Origin: Rhodopseudomonas sp. B29
GTDB lineage: Bacteria > Pseudomonadota > Alphaproteobacteria > Rhizobiales > Xanthobacteraceae
NCBI RefSeq assembly: GCF_000333455.1
Contig: NZ_BADD01000480.1
Span: forward strand, 1-33,314
Direction of reading: 5' to 3'
DNA: 33,314 nt
Made by a program: the position numbers and the translations under genes. Below the pieces are notes generated by a model. It saw only the letters and a list, made by a program, of their open reading frames with translations. It searched no databases and was not told where the DNA came from. This document shows positions 16,282 to 25,540 of this stretch, in pieces; positions within the stretch are counted from its first letter, which is position 1; the number at the start of each line of letters is the position of its first letter.

Positions 16282-17595
16282 TCAACGTTCCTTCAGCGCA
16301 CGCTCAGCCTGTTCTTTCAGCGGTTTGATCAGGTATGCGAGAGCCGTTCGACCCGGCGTCTGAATAAAGACGTCGACAGGCATGCCCGACACCAATTTAG
16401 ATTCGCCAAGGCGCGCGACCTGCTCGGGCTTCAGGGAAACACGTGCCGTATAGTAGCTCGTCCCAGTGCGTTGATCCTGGGTCAGATCGGCCGACACCAT
16501 CACCACATCTCCCTCGATTTCTGGCGTGGTCCTCTGATTCAGAGCGGCAAAACGCAGGAACGCGGACTGCCCGAGATACAGCTGATCGATATCACGCGGA
16601 GCTATCTTGACTTCCACCGCCAGCGCGTCGTTGTCGGGAACGATCAGCATAATCTGCTCGCCGGGCGAGATCACGCCGCCCACGGTGTGAACGGACAACT
16701 GGTGGACCCGCCCGTTTTGAGGCGAACGAATGTCGATGCGATTGAGCAGATCCGCCGCAGCGGTTCGTCTCTCGGCAAGCTCGGCGATCTTGGCACGCGT
16801 CTCGATCAGGTCCTTGCCGACCTCCGTTCGCAGATCTTGATCAATTTGGATGGATTGAAGTTCGATCTCGGAAATCTTGCCCTTGGCCTGGGCGATGAGA
16901 CCGGAGAGCTGGCTGCGCTCGCCTTCGATCCGCGCGGTGTCGCGCTCCAGCGCGGTCAATCGCGTGATCGGAACCAGGTTCTTCTGCCAGAGAGTTCTAA
17001 CGCCCTCGAGCTCCTGGTAGATGAAACTAACCTCTTTCTGCTTCGCTTCCAGTTGCCCGTTATACCCCGCGATCTCGTTCTGAAGCTGTGAGCTGCGCTC
17101 CTTGAGCTGCGCCTTCTGTCCGCTCCGTGCCAAGCGGCGCAGCTCGAATAGGCTCCGCTCGGCGGCAATTGCACGTGCTGCCTCGGAGTTGGCTTCCTTG
17201 GCCCGATCGGCCAGCGCCGTTGGAAACGTCATCTGGCCTGCGCCGTCGCGCTCCGCCTCGAGACGAGCCTGCCGCGCCTGCAACTCATCGAAGCTCTTGC
17301 TGATGATCGTCGCGTTCGCCAGCGTTTGTGTCTCGTCGAGGCGGACCAAGATGTCGCCGGCCTTAACCCGATCACCTTCCTTCACACGCAAATCGCTTAC
17401 GACCCCACCCGTCGGGTGCTGGACTTTCTTGACGCTGGAGTCCACCACGATGACGCCTTGGGCAACTACTGCTCCCGACAATTCGGTGGTCGATGCCCAG
17501 CCCCCGATGCCGAACGTCACCAGCGCAACCAGGATCAAGCCGCAGACGATATACCGCTGGATCGCATGTAATGCCGACGTTTCTGAATTGCTCAT
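16282..17595 (-). CDS. Type I secretion membrane-fusion protein, HlyD/PrtE family
   Basis: 437 residues, full family length. A short cytoplasmic N-terminus is followed by one membrane helix (about 15-33, GLILVALVTFGIGGW). Next is the lipoyl/barrel-sandwich half motif VVAQGVIVVDSSVKKVQHP with GGVVSDLRVKEGDRVKAGDIL. A long coiled coil covers about 90-260, then the second half motif (IRSPQNGRVHQLSVHTVGGVI) and the C-terminal beta-barrel end with MPVDVFIQTPGRTALAYLIKPL. It links the inner-membrane ABC exporter to a TolC-type outer-membrane channel, which is not in the window. Its ATG overlaps the exporter stop (ATGA), so the two are translationally coupled. Confidence 0.93.
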   Translation of the reverse strand: MSNSETSALHAIQRYIVCGLILVALVTFGIGGWASTTELSGAVVAQGVIVVDSSVKKVQHPTGGVVSDLRVKEGDRVKAGDILVRLDETQTLANATIISKSFDELQARQARLEAERDGAGQMTFPTALADRAKEANSEAARAIAAERSLFELRRLARSGQKAQLKERSSQLQNEIAGYNGQLEAKQKEVSFIYQELEGVRTLWQKNLVPITRLTALERDTARIEGERSQLSGLIAQAKGKISEIELQSIQIDQDLRTEVGKDLIETRAKIAELAERRTAAADLLNRIDIRSPQNGRVHQLSVHTVGGVISPGEQIMLIVPDNDALAVEVKIAPRDIDQLYLGQSAFLRFAALNQRTTPEIEGDVVMVSADLTQDQRTGTSYYTARVSLKPEQVARLGESKLVSGMPVDVFIQTPGRTALAYLIKPLKEQAERALKER

Positions 17596-19556
17596 CCCCG
17601 TTCTCCCACCACCTTCAATGGCGGTGCCGTCCGGAGAACCTTCGTGAGCACTTCCTCCTTCTTGCCGAAGGATTGCACCTTGCCCTCTGCGATCACCAGA
17701 ACATGGTCGACGCCGTCAAGTGCCTTTGGCCGATGCGCGACCACCACCACGATGCCGTTCCGTCGGCGTACGTTGAGAATGGCTTCAGTCAAGGCAGCCT
17801 CCCCGTCGGCGTCGAGATTCGATGTCGGCTCGTCGAGGACGACGAGGAACGGATCGCCGTAGAATGCGCGCGCGAGCCCTATGCGTTGCCGTTGGCCGGC
17901 CGAGAGCGTCACGCCGCCCTCGCCGATCTTGGTCCCATAACCCTCCGGGAAGGACAAAATCAGATCGTGCACGCCGGCCGCACGGGCCGCGGCGAGCACC
18001 GCCTTCGGGCTGGCGTTAGGGTCGAAGCGGGCGATGTTGACGGCAATGCTGCCTTGGAAGAGCTCGACGTCTTGCGGCATGTAGCCGATGTGCCGCCCCA
18101 ACGCCTCCGAGGACCATTGGCCGAGGGCGGCGTTGTCCAGGGTGATCTTTCCTCTCATCTGCGGCCAAACGCCAACAAGAGCCCGCACAAGCGATGATTT
18201 TCCGGATCCACTCGGGCCGATGATCCCGACCCCTTCGCCTCTTCGCAGACTGAACGTGACGTCGTTGAGGACGGTTCGGTCGGAGGCCGGCGCGTTGACG
18301 TAGACGTGCTCCATCGCGACGGTCTCGACGGGAGCCGGCAGCGCCAACAGTTCCTCTTCTTCAGGCAACAGCGTCAACAGCTGATCGAGCCGATGACCGG
18401 ATTGCCGTGCACTCACAAAGCCCTTCCAATTGGCGATCGCAATTTCGACGGGAGCAAGCGTACGCGACGTCAGGATCGAGCCGGCTATAATGATGCCCGC
18501 CGTCGACTCCTGGTTGATGACCAGATAGGCGCCGACTGCGAGGACGCCCGATTGCAAGATTGCCCTGAACGCCTTGGATACGCCGCCGATGCCACTGGAG
18601 ACATCGCTCGCGGCTTCATTTGCAGCAAGGTATCTCTGATTGGCTTCGCGCCAGCGTGCGACAGCCAATCGGCGCATCCCCATCGCGTGCAAGGCCTCGG
18701 CGTTACGCCTCCCTTCGGTCGCAAGCGAATTGCGCAGAACGGCGAAGTGCGCCGACGCCTGAGCCGGGCCCTTCGATCGAATCTCAGTCAGGACTGTCAG
18801 CGCGAACAGAACGATCGCTCCAGCCAAAGCCGTGACGCCGATCCAGAAATGGAAGACAAAGCAGATACCAAGGTAGATCGGCATCCAAGGCAGGTCGAAC
18901 AGAGCGGACGGCCCTCCGCTCGCCAAAAAACCCCTGACCTGGTCGAGGTCACGAACCGGCTGCATCCCGTCGCCATCGCCTCGGGTCCTCAACGGCAGAC
19001 GGATCACTGCATCGAAAACCCGGCCGCCAAGCGTCTCGTCGAGGTGACGTCCCATGCGCGCGCTGATACGCGTCCGAATGAGGTCGAGCGAACTTTGAAA
19101 AAGATAGAGCACGATCGCGAGTACCAGCAACGCGATCAATGTGGGAATGCTGCGGCTCGGCAGGACTCGATCATAGACCTGCAGCATGAAGAACGAACCG
19201 GTGAGCATCAAAACGTTGCTGACACCGCTGAAGATCGCCATCGCCCACAAGATTTGGCGACAGGAGCTGATGAAGTTCGCGAGTTCTGACCTCGGGGTGG
19301 CGAATTGGCTATCCGCCCCGGGCTTTCCGGAGAACAGCTTCCGTCGCATTGACTCGACGACATCCGATGCGCTGGCCTTGGACAGACCCGGACGTTTCGG
19401 CAGCGGTGGCGTCCGGGCGTCGAGATCGCCGTTTCCACCCGGTGCCGCAGTTCCCCGTTTGGCGTAAATGCGCAACGCGCCAGCGAGGCGCGGAATTTTA
19501 CCAAACCATCCGCGTCCCGGCGGGGGAATACCCCCCGCCCTTGCAAAGCTGGTCAT
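17592..19556 (-). CDS. Type I secretion ABC transporter, PrtD/PrsD family
   Basis: 654 residues from ATG 19556, which has AAGGGG 6 nt upstream; the longest frame begins at 19574. A Pro/Gly-rich cytoplasmic extension of about 85-90 residues comes first, then the ABC transmembrane domain (LWAMAIFSGVSNVLMLTG, SFFMLQVYDRVLPSRS, five to six helices). The nucleotide-binding domain has Walker A GPSGSGKSS (about 445), Q-loop MPQDVELF, signature LSAGQRQRIGLARAF (about 550), Walker B FLVVLDEPTSNLD and H-loop VAHRP. No peptidase C39 domain, as usual for PrtD exporters of RTX-type cargo. It energises export of C-terminally tagged proteins across both membranes, and its obvious client is the neighbouring gene at 22626. 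Confidence 0.94.
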   Translation of the reverse strand: MTSFARAGGIPPPGRGWFGKIPRLAGALRIYAKRGTAAPGGNGDLDARTPPLPKRPGLSKASASDVVESMRRKLFSGKPGADSQFATPRSELANFISSCRQILWAMAIFSGVSNVLMLTGSFFMLQVYDRVLPSRSIPTLIALLVLAIVLYLFQSSLDLIRTRISARMGRHLDETLGGRVFDAVIRLPLRTRGDGDGMQPVRDLDQVRGFLASGGPSALFDLPWMPIYLGICFVFHFWIGVTALAGAIVLFALTVLTEIRSKGPAQASAHFAVLRNSLATEGRRNAEALHAMGMRRLAVARWREANQRYLAANEAASDVSSGIGGVSKAFRAILQSGVLAVGAYLVINQESTAGIIIAGSILTSRTLAPVEIAIANWKGFVSARQSGHRLDQLLTLLPEEEELLALPAPVETVAMEHVYVNAPASDRTVLNDVTFSLRRGEGVGIIGPSGSGKSSLVRALVGVWPQMRGKITLDNAALGQWSSEALGRHIGYMPQDVELFQGSIAVNIARFDPNASPKAVLAAARAAGVHDLILSFPEGYGTKIGEGGVTLSAGQRQRIGLARAFYGDPFLVVLDEPTSNLDADGEAALTEAILNVRRRNGIVVVVAHRPKALDGVDHVLVIAEGKVQSFGKKEEVLTKVLRTAPPLKVVGERG

Positions 19557-19574
19557 GTTCGTCCCCTTGAACAA

Positions 19575-19601
19575 CCTCGACCCAGGCCCGCTGGATCGAG
19601 G
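19575..19601 (-). promoter_or_regulatory. Stem-loop between cargo gene and exporter gene
   Basis: CCTCGA (19575-19580) pairs with TCGAGG (19596-19601), and CCAG (19582-19585) with CTGG (19591-19594), with one mismatched pair and a 5-nt loop. It lies in the 85-nt gap after the cargo stop and just before the exporter ribosome site, without a T-run. It could protect the cargo transcript or cause partial termination so that cargo is made in excess of exporter. Confidence 0.5.
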
Positions 19602-19641
19602 ATTCAGTCAGCTCACCGATCAGCAAGCATGGTCTGCTGGA

Positions 19642-22626
19642 TCAGACGAAATGAAAGTCCGACGAGTCGAGCGCGGCAAGCTTCGTGTTCTTCAATGTCA
19701 GCGTATCGTGGCCGGTAGCGATCACGACATCCTGGCCGTTTTGCGTGGCATGGGACAGGATGTCGGCGAAGCTATCGAAAACACTCTTGCTGAATTGTAC
19801 GACATCATGGCTCGCCCCGCTTGCGCGGAAGTCCTTGATGATGTCATTGCCGAAATTCGGGGCAAAGACGAATGTATCCGGATGTCCGTTGCCGATGAAG
19901 ATATCGTCCGCTGACGTTCCTGCGAGCTTATCTCCGGCGGAAGAGCCTACGATGACGCTCCCCGATGTCGCAACGACATGTCCGTCCTTATCCAGTTCCT
20001 TTGCCGAGAAGGTGTGCACAGAGGCAGACGAGACAGACCCCGCGGAGTAATACCAGTCTCCGTTGGCGTCGGCCTTCGCCATACCGATCGCCTTCGAGCC
20101 GTCGAAAATCTGGACCTGGCTGTAGGCGTCCGCATCCCCTTTGATCACAATCGAATGCGAGCCCTGATACACATTTGTGACCTCGACCCCCTTCAGGGGA
20201 TCGACGACCTGGACGGCCGTCGCCGCCGATTTCCCGCTCACGTTCCCGGCCACGTCCGAAGCGACCGCCTCAAACTTGTGATTGCCGTTCGACAACTGGC
20301 CGGTATCGAAGCTCCATGTGCCGTCGGACTTTGTGGTCGTCGCCCCGATCAGCTTGCCGGAATCATACAACTTGATCGAGCTGTTGGCCTCGGCGCTTCC
20401 TTTCAGCAAGATGTCGTCCACCGCTGTGGTTCCGCCGTTGAGCGCATTGCCGTCGGCCGAAAACGCGCTCAGCGTGGGCGCGGCAGGCGCGTGGGTATCA
20501 ACCACAACCTTGGTGGCAGACGACGCGGCTCCGGTCTGGCCCACACTGTTTGTAACAGTGGCAGTCAGAGTATGCGCACCGTCACTGAGCGCGGCCGTCG
20601 TAAAGCTCCAGCCTCCGCCACTGTCGGAAACGACGGTGCCGATCTTCTGATTTCCGTCGTAGATCGTGACTTTGCTATTAGCCGTCGCCGTACCGTCCAA
20701 CTTCAAGATGTTGTCGCTGGTGATACCATCGCCAACCTTGCCTGTGTCATCGGAGAAGGACGCGATGACGGGCGCATTTGGCAGCGGTGAAGTGACGCTG
20801 ACTTTCAACGCGGCCGAGGCCGCGCCGACGTTGCCGGCCGCATCGGTCGCGGTCGCTGTCAGCGCGTGCTGACCGACCGCAAGACTATCCGTGGTAAAGC
20901 TCCAACGGCCATTCGTGTCTGCCTTGACCGTTCCGATCTTCGCATTGCCGTCGTAGATATCGACCGAAGATGCACGTTCCGCCGTTCCGGTCAGGTTGAC
21001 GGTCGTGCCGGCGGCGACGGACGATGATTGCGCACCGCTCGAGGTCCGAGCGCTCGCCGATCCGAGCGATAAGTTCGCAGGAGCGTCCGGCGCGTGAGTG
21101 TCCACCGTGATCGTCGTTGCGACGGAGGCGTCGCTGGTCTGCCCCGAGCCATTGGTCGCAGTGGCCGTCAAGGTGTGCTTCGCGTCGGTCAAGACCGACG
21201 TGATGTAGCTCCAAGACCCGCTGGACCCGGCTTTCACGCTGCCGATCTGCGTCGACCCGTCGTAGATCTTCACAGTGCTGTTTGCCGCGGCGTTGCCGGT
21301 CAGGGTCAGCGTATTATCGCTGGTGATCCCGTCGCCCTTCACGCCGGTGTCGTCGGAGATCGAGGCAATCGTCGGCGCCGCAGGCTTCGTTGTCGTTGAG
21401 CTCGACACTGCGACCGTGACCGCCGCCGAACCGGCGCCGGTGTTGCCGGCTGCGTCCATCGCCTTGGCGACAAAGCTGTGGTTACCGGTTGCGAGGTTTG
21501 GCGTCGTGAAGCTCCAGGCTCCCTTGGTGTCGGCGGAGGCCGTTCCCAGCAGGGTCGCCCCGTCATATATCTTCACGGTGCTGTTGGCCTCAGCACTCCC
21601 GGTCAACTGCGCGACGTGAGAGGCCGCTAACGCGGCTGCGGATGTCGACACCGCAAGCGTCGGCGCAACGGGGGCCATGGTGTCAACGACCACGGCCTTC
21701 ACCGCAGAAGCGGGGCTGGTCCCGGCGGAGGTCGTCGCCGTCGCCGAGAATTTGTGGCTTCCGTCGCTCAACGCGGCAGTGGTGAATGCCCATTTGCCGC
21801 TGGCGTCGGCAGTGGTCGTGCCGATCTGCTTCGCACCGTCATATATTTTAATCGTGCTGCCCGTGTTCGCCGTGCCGTTGAGGCTGATTTGATCATCGTT
21901 CGTCACCCCGTCCCCGGTCTTGCCGCTATCCGGCGACCAAGACGTTATTTCTGGGGCGACCAGATCCACCGGCGGAGGCGTCGACGTTCCGCCCTCGACC
22001 GGAAACGGCGATGGAATTAAATCACCGGGAACGAGCTGACCATTGACGATGGTCGCGTAGCGGACATTCTCCCATTGAGTAATGTGAATGTCCGCATTGA
22101 CCTCCTGAATCATGAGGGGGTCATACATGAACGGGCCGACGAAATAGACGTCCTTGAGCGCGACGGTGATATCCTGATTGTCCGCCGCGATGCGCAGGCC
22201 GATCGGCCCCCCCTCGAACACGACATTATTCAACGTTACCGTGCCGCCGTAGTTGTCGGCGATGAACAGGCCGGCATTGGCGGAAGAATTGTGCGATACG
22301 ATCGTGGAATTGGTGATCGTCAGGTTGCCGTTACTTCCAGGGCTGTAAGCCTGAATGCCGTCAGCATGGTCGGCTCCCTGACCGGTCGTTTCGATGTACG
22401 AGTTATTGATGACGATGTTGCCATCGCCTCCTATGCGCACGCCCTCTCTCGAGTTGATTCGCACGTGATCAAGGGTGAATGAGCCTTCGCCGACGATAGA
22501 CGCAATGTCGCCCGAGTCGGTGATGCTCTTGTTCGAAACTGTCCCGCCGTTTTTGACCGTGATCGAATTCGAGTTGGTGACTCCACTAAAGATCGGGTCA
22601 TTCCAGCTTAAAGGAATTCCTGCCAT
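19642..22626 (-). CDS. Type I-secreted beta-helix protein with seven Ig-like repeats and a serralysin-type C-terminus
   Basis: 994 residues from ATG 22626, preceded by GGAG at a good distance; the longer frame to 22701 adds an unconvincing N-terminus. No signal peptide. Residues ~10-200 form a right-handed beta-helix-like domain (GEGSFTLDHVRINSREGVRIGG cut here; HADGIQAYSPGS; NAGLFIADNYGG). Then come seven Ig-like repeats of about 90 residues, each with a KIYDG-type strand and WSFTT or similar. The C-terminus has GTSADDIFIGNG, PDTFVFAPNFGNDIIKDF and ends DSSDFHFV, the pattern of serralysin-type (Peptidase_M10_C) type I secretion signals. The two exporter genes follow directly on the same strand. 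The helix domain may bind or cleave a polysaccharide, but no catalytic set can be named with confidence. Confidence 0.9.
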   Translation of the reverse strand: MAGIPLSWNDPIFSGVTNSNSITVKNGGTVSNKSITDSGDIASIVGEGSFTLDHVRINSREGVRIGGDGNIVINNSYIETTGQGADHADGIQAYSPGSNGNLTITNSTIVSHNSSANAGLFIADNYGGTVTLNNVVFEGGPIGLRIAADNQDITVALKDVYFVGPFMYDPLMIQEVNADIHITQWENVRYATIVNGQLVPGDLIPSPFPVEGGTSTPPPVDLVAPEITSWSPDSGKTGDGVTNDDQISLNGTANTGSTIKIYDGAKQIGTTTADASGKWAFTTAALSDGSHKFSATATTSAGTSPASAVKAVVVDTMAPVAPTLAVSTSAAALAASHVAQLTGSAEANSTVKIYDGATLLGTASADTKGAWSFTTPNLATGNHSFVAKAMDAAGNTGAGSAAVTVAVSSSTTTKPAAPTIASISDDTGVKGDGITSDNTLTLTGNAAANSTVKIYDGSTQIGSVKAGSSGSWSYITSVLTDAKHTLTATATNGSGQTSDASVATTITVDTHAPDAPANLSLGSASARTSSGAQSSSVAAGTTVNLTGTAERASSVDIYDGNAKIGTVKADTNGRWSFTTDSLAVGQHALTATATDAAGNVGAASAALKVSVTSPLPNAPVIASFSDDTGKVGDGITSDNILKLDGTATANSKVTIYDGNQKIGTVVSDSGGGWSFTTAALSDGAHTLTATVTNSVGQTGAASSATKVVVDTHAPAAPTLSAFSADGNALNGGTTAVDDILLKGSAEANSSIKLYDSGKLIGATTTKSDGTWSFDTGQLSNGNHKFEAVASDVAGNVSGKSAATAVQVVDPLKGVEVTNVYQGSHSIVIKGDADAYSQVQIFDGSKAIGMAKADANGDWYYSAGSVSSASVHTFSAKELDKDGHVVATSGSVIVGSSAGDKLAGTSADDIFIGNGHPDTFVFAPNFGNDIIKDFRASGASHDVVQFSKSVFDSFADILSHATQNGQDVVIATGHDTLTLKNTKLAALDSSDFHFV
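19940..21962 (-). repeat. Seven tandem Ig-like repeats, two alternating types
   Basis: Repeats 1, 3 and 5 (counted from the N-terminus) begin with a calcium-site-like SDDTGxxGDGITSDN (first one SPDSGKTGDGVTNDDQ). Repeats 2, 4 and 6 lack it and contain AEANS or AERAS and DAAGN or DVAGN. Repeat 7 is divergent. All share a KIYDGxxxIG strand and a WSF or WYY strand. The pairing suggests growth by duplication of a two-repeat unit. Confidence 0.8.
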
Positions 22627-23407
22627 TCCCATCTCCAAGCAGCCTGTCGTTGTCCCTACGCCCGCGACGCTAGTTAGCAGCCCCGGGCAACGATGCCCCA
22701 CATCCGGGGCCGTCTTGGTAGCTGGCAGAGGCTTTTTTGGGACGACAACACGGCCCCCCCAAGGTGATTTTAAAAGCCTCCCACGAGCCTCTCACTTCGA
22801 TAATAAGGCGGCAATAATAAGAAGATTGCCCGCCCTCGATCTCGACCGACGCTACTTGGCAGCAATTTCAACCCGGTTAATTCGATCACATAAACCCATG
22901 CCCCTCCCTTGCACTTTTCGACGAGGGACCGGGCATGATAATCACATTAAATGTCGTAGCCACGCAAATTGTTGCGCCCTTTAATTCGGCAGAAGCCTAC
23001 GGCAACGCGCAGCGACCGAAAATCGACGATGGGACGCCGGTCGAAGCCATCCGTCTGAATCGACCGCTTGGTCCAAGAAGACGCCGGGCAGTTTAGGAGC
23101 GTAGCCCGGCCGTCGGCAGCCCAGCTCGCTACTAAGCCTGCTCGGCCGCCAAGACTCTGAGCCCTCTGGCTGCAATTAGGATAATTGTCTTTGTCAACAC
23201 CCAACAATCAGCGATCACATGGGACCGTCAGAATGTCTTCGCGGCAGTCCGTCACGGCGAGCCGAAGCCGCTCTGCACCAATGCGAACGGGAAAAAATTA
23301 TTGCCATTATTTAAATTTTATCTTTAATTTGTTCCAATGGCTATGTAAACCGCATTTTGGGAAGTGCCCTTTGAATCGCCCGGTGTCCCAGATCAAGGAG
23401 TTCTGCT
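22627..23407. other. Divergent intergenic region of about 780 nt
   Basis: It separates the minus-strand secretion unit from the plus-strand dioxygenase and must hold both promoters. It contains AT-rich patches (TTTTAAAAG near 22768, ATAATAATAAG near 22815, TTTAATTCGG near 22981, a long AT stretch at 23297-23335). Frames across it (for example 22947-23207 minus) show no recognisable domain. I found no clear -35/-10 pair, RNA gene or mobile element. Confidence 0.4.
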
Positions 23408-24259
23408 ATGGACCTCCGAAATATTGCCACTCGGATCAGGAGCGGAGAGATTCACTATGCCTTGGGCCGATTTCACCTCGTCCGACAGGCGTACGGAAGC
23501 TTCCGCGGGCTGACAGACACCCGAACGCCGGAGCTCCCGGGGCCGTATTCGACGCTATTCCCGGAGGCTGACGTAAGCCAAATCGTGGAGGCCATCTCGA
23601 CAGATGCGGTATACGTCGGGCTGAATCTCCCCCCAGACATCGTCGCCGAAATTGATGAATTTGCGCGCACCGAACCGCTCCACGCCAACTACGATCCGAA
23701 CGGGCCCACCTTTTCCTACGGCGAAGTCCAAAGAGGGCGAACGCCCGACGGAAGGTCCGTTGCCCTCGGAGGCATCCGCGAGCCGTGCCGGTCCCCCGCC
23801 GTCCAAGCAGTCGTCAACGATCCTGTTCTGCGATCGATCGTGACCGCCTATTTGAGGCACACGCCGCGTCAAATCACGACAATACTGCACTGGAGCTTCG
23901 CTTCCGACTTTGATGAAGAGGAACGACGGAAACGGTTGCGGCATCACGTAATCGACTATCACTACGACGTCAGTGGGTTCAACTTCGTCTATGCCAGTTT
24001 CTATATCGGCGATACCGACCGCTACTCCGGCGCGCACGTCATGATGAAGCGTTCGCACAAGAGAAAGCCGCTGCGGATGCTTCTTGGCTCCGCGTCGGCG
24101 AGTCAAGAAGACGTCAGGCGGCAGTTTGGCATGGACAATGAAATCATCATCGAAGGTCCTGCTGGGACCGGCTTCGTCCAGGACACTTCATGCTATCACC
24201 GAGCCACACCGCCTACGCTACGGGATCGGCTTATGCTGGCGGTACGATTCATTAATTGA
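23408..24259 (+). CDS. Phytanoyl-CoA dioxygenase (PhyH)-like Fe(II)/2-oxoglutarate oxygenase
   Basis: 283 residues; ATG 23408 has AAGGAG at the right distance. The double-stranded beta-helix motifs are visible: the iron ligands HYD in DYHYDVSGFNFVYASFYI (about residue 183), SGAHVMMKRSHK, and the distal His in CYHRATPP followed by RDRLMLAVRF, whose Arg would bind 2-oxoglutarate. PhyH relatives hydroxylate lipids, sugars or amino acids. It is divergent from the secretion unit and convergent with the polysaccharide operon, so it may oxidise a sugar or acyl substituent of the polymer or a precursor, but the substrate cannot be read from sequence. The N-terminal 60 residues are outside the core fold. 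Confidence 0.8.
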   Translation: MDLRNIATRIRSGEIHYALGRFHLVRQAYGSFRGLTDTRTPELPGPYSTLFPEADVSQIVEAISTDAVYVGLNLPPDIVAEIDEFARTEPLHANYDPNGPTFSYGEVQRGRTPDGRSVALGGIREPCRSPAVQAVVNDPVLRSIVTAYLRHTPRQITTILHWSFASDFDEEERRKRLRHHVIDYHYDVSGFNFVYASFYIGDTDRYSGAHVMMKRSHKRKPLRMLLGSASASQEDVRRQFGMDNEIIIEGPAGTGFVQDTSCYHRATPPTLRDRLMLAVRFIN

Positions 24260-24520
24260 AGCAGCCGTTTTTGACCGTCGTTCGCGCCGCGCCGCCCGGC
24301 CTTCCGAGGTCGACGGATTCAATACCTGCAGAAACGGTCGAATCAATTGCCTGATTCCCGACCTTGGCAAGGCTGAAGGAATTCTCGGCTTACTCGCATC
24401 CGCTCGATCCGGATCAAGCCGCATCGGCCACGCGCCGGCCCTGAAGAGAATGTCCGGCGACCGCTCTCTGCCCGCGAGCGTCCGGCAGCGCGCCATTGAG
24501 AGGCTGCAGGACACCCCTTG

Positions 24521-25540
24521 CTAGGGGCGCCCAGCCTCTTTGGCGGCTCGAGGTTTCAGGTTGGCGGCCATCCCATGGCCGAGCTCACGGTGCGACGGCC
24601 TCAAACCCGGGTACCCCTTGATCCAGTCATGGCGGTCTCGCCAAACCGTGCCCCACGGATCAGCATCGGAGCGCCGGGATCGCGATCGGGCTCGTGCGAG
24701 CTGCGCTCGAAGACCAACGCCAACAAGCAACTGAAACAAAAGCAGCGATCTTCGCCACCCATCAAAATGGTCTCGAAAAAGAGTCGCTTTTCCTTTGAAG
24801 AGCAGCAGCAGTTTCCCCGCCTTGGTCGCGGACGCTTTGCCGACCTCATGGATGATACAAGCGTCCGGACAAATAATCGGACGATACCCTGCCGCCTTCG
24901 CGCGCAAGGCAAGGTCAGCATCCTCTCCATACATGAAATAGCGCTCGTCAAATCCGCCAAGTTCGTCCCAGACATCGCGGGGTGCCAGCAAAAGGCAACC
25001 CGTGACGATGCCCACTTCCCGTACAGTATCCCGACGCCAGTGCGCCATCGCCTCCGGGTCGAACCACTGCGTATGACGAAAAGCGGTGCTCAAGCCGAGA
25101 GCAAAGCAGGTCGTGCTCCAGATGGTCGGAAGCGCCCAGCAAGACGACAATTCGAGAGAACCGTCAGTCTTCAGAGCCCGGCCGCCGTAGAGCCCGTGGC
25201 CAGGCTGCGATCGCGCAAATTGTACAAGCCGTTCAAGAGCCCGATCGAGCACGACCGTATCGGGATTGAGCAGAAGCAGATATTCCGCATCGGCCCGCGT
25301 TGCAGCCAGATTGACGCCTCGTGCAAAACCCAGATTCTGCTTTGCATCGATCAGCTCGACCTCGGGAAACTCGGTGCGGACCATCGCGACCGACCCGTCG
25401 GCCGAGCCATTGTCGACGACGATGATTTGTTGGCCAAGCGAACCGCGTTGCTCCACAACAGAGCGCAGGCAGTTTCGGAGCAGATCCTCCGTATTGTAGG
25501 AAACGATAAGGACGGCAACGTCGGCGATGTTAATCGTCAT
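24521..25540 (-). CDS. Glycosyltransferase family 2 (rhamnosyltransferase-like)
   Basis: 339 residues from ATG 25540, which overlaps the stop of the acyltransferase as ATGA; the longer frame to 25600 lies inside that gene. GT2 motifs: AVLIVSYNTEDLLRNCLRSV, IIVVDNGSADGSV, NLGFARGVN, LLLNPDTVV (the DxD region), TGCLLLAPRDVWDELGGFDERYFMYGEDADLALRAKAAGY. This is the WcaA/WbbL-type subgroup, often adding rhamnose or similar sugars to a lipid-linked oligosaccharide at the cytoplasmic membrane. The C-terminal 60 residues carry a hydrophobic, possibly membrane-associated segment (LLLFQLLVGVGL). Last gene of the operon. Sugar specificity is unknown. Confidence 0.92.
   Translation of the reverse strand: MTINIADVAVLIVSYNTEDLLRNCLRSVVEQRGSLGQQIIVVDNGSADGSVAMVRTEFPEVELIDAKQNLGFARGVNLAATRADAEYLLLLNPDTVVLDRALERLVQFARSQPGHGLYGGRALKTDGSLELSSCWALPTIWSTTCFALGLSTAFRHTQWFDPEAMAHWRRDTVREVGIVTGCLLLAPRDVWDELGGFDERYFMYGEDADLALRAKAAGYRPIICPDACIIHEVGKASATKAGKLLLLFKGKATLFRDHFDGWRRSLLLFQLLVGVGLRAQLARARSRSRRSDADPWGTVWRDRHDWIKGYPGLRPSHRELGHGMAANLKPRAAKEAGRP

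Noticed and set aside
16078-17091. Plus-strand frame of 337 codons
   Set aside because: It begins inside the phosphatase and runs antisense to the HlyD-type adaptor; no domain is visible.
18306-19289. Plus-strand frame of 327 codons
   Set aside because: Antisense to the ABC exporter; composition biased to Arg and Gln as expected for a shadow.
22947-23207. Possible 86-residue minus-strand gene in the long intergenic region
   Set aside because: No ribosome site, no recognisable domain and no similar neighbour; kept only as intergenic sequence.
24218-24514. Possible small gene directly after the operon's last GT2
   Set aside because: It overlaps the end of the dioxygenase on the other strand, and its sequence is low in any recognisable pattern.
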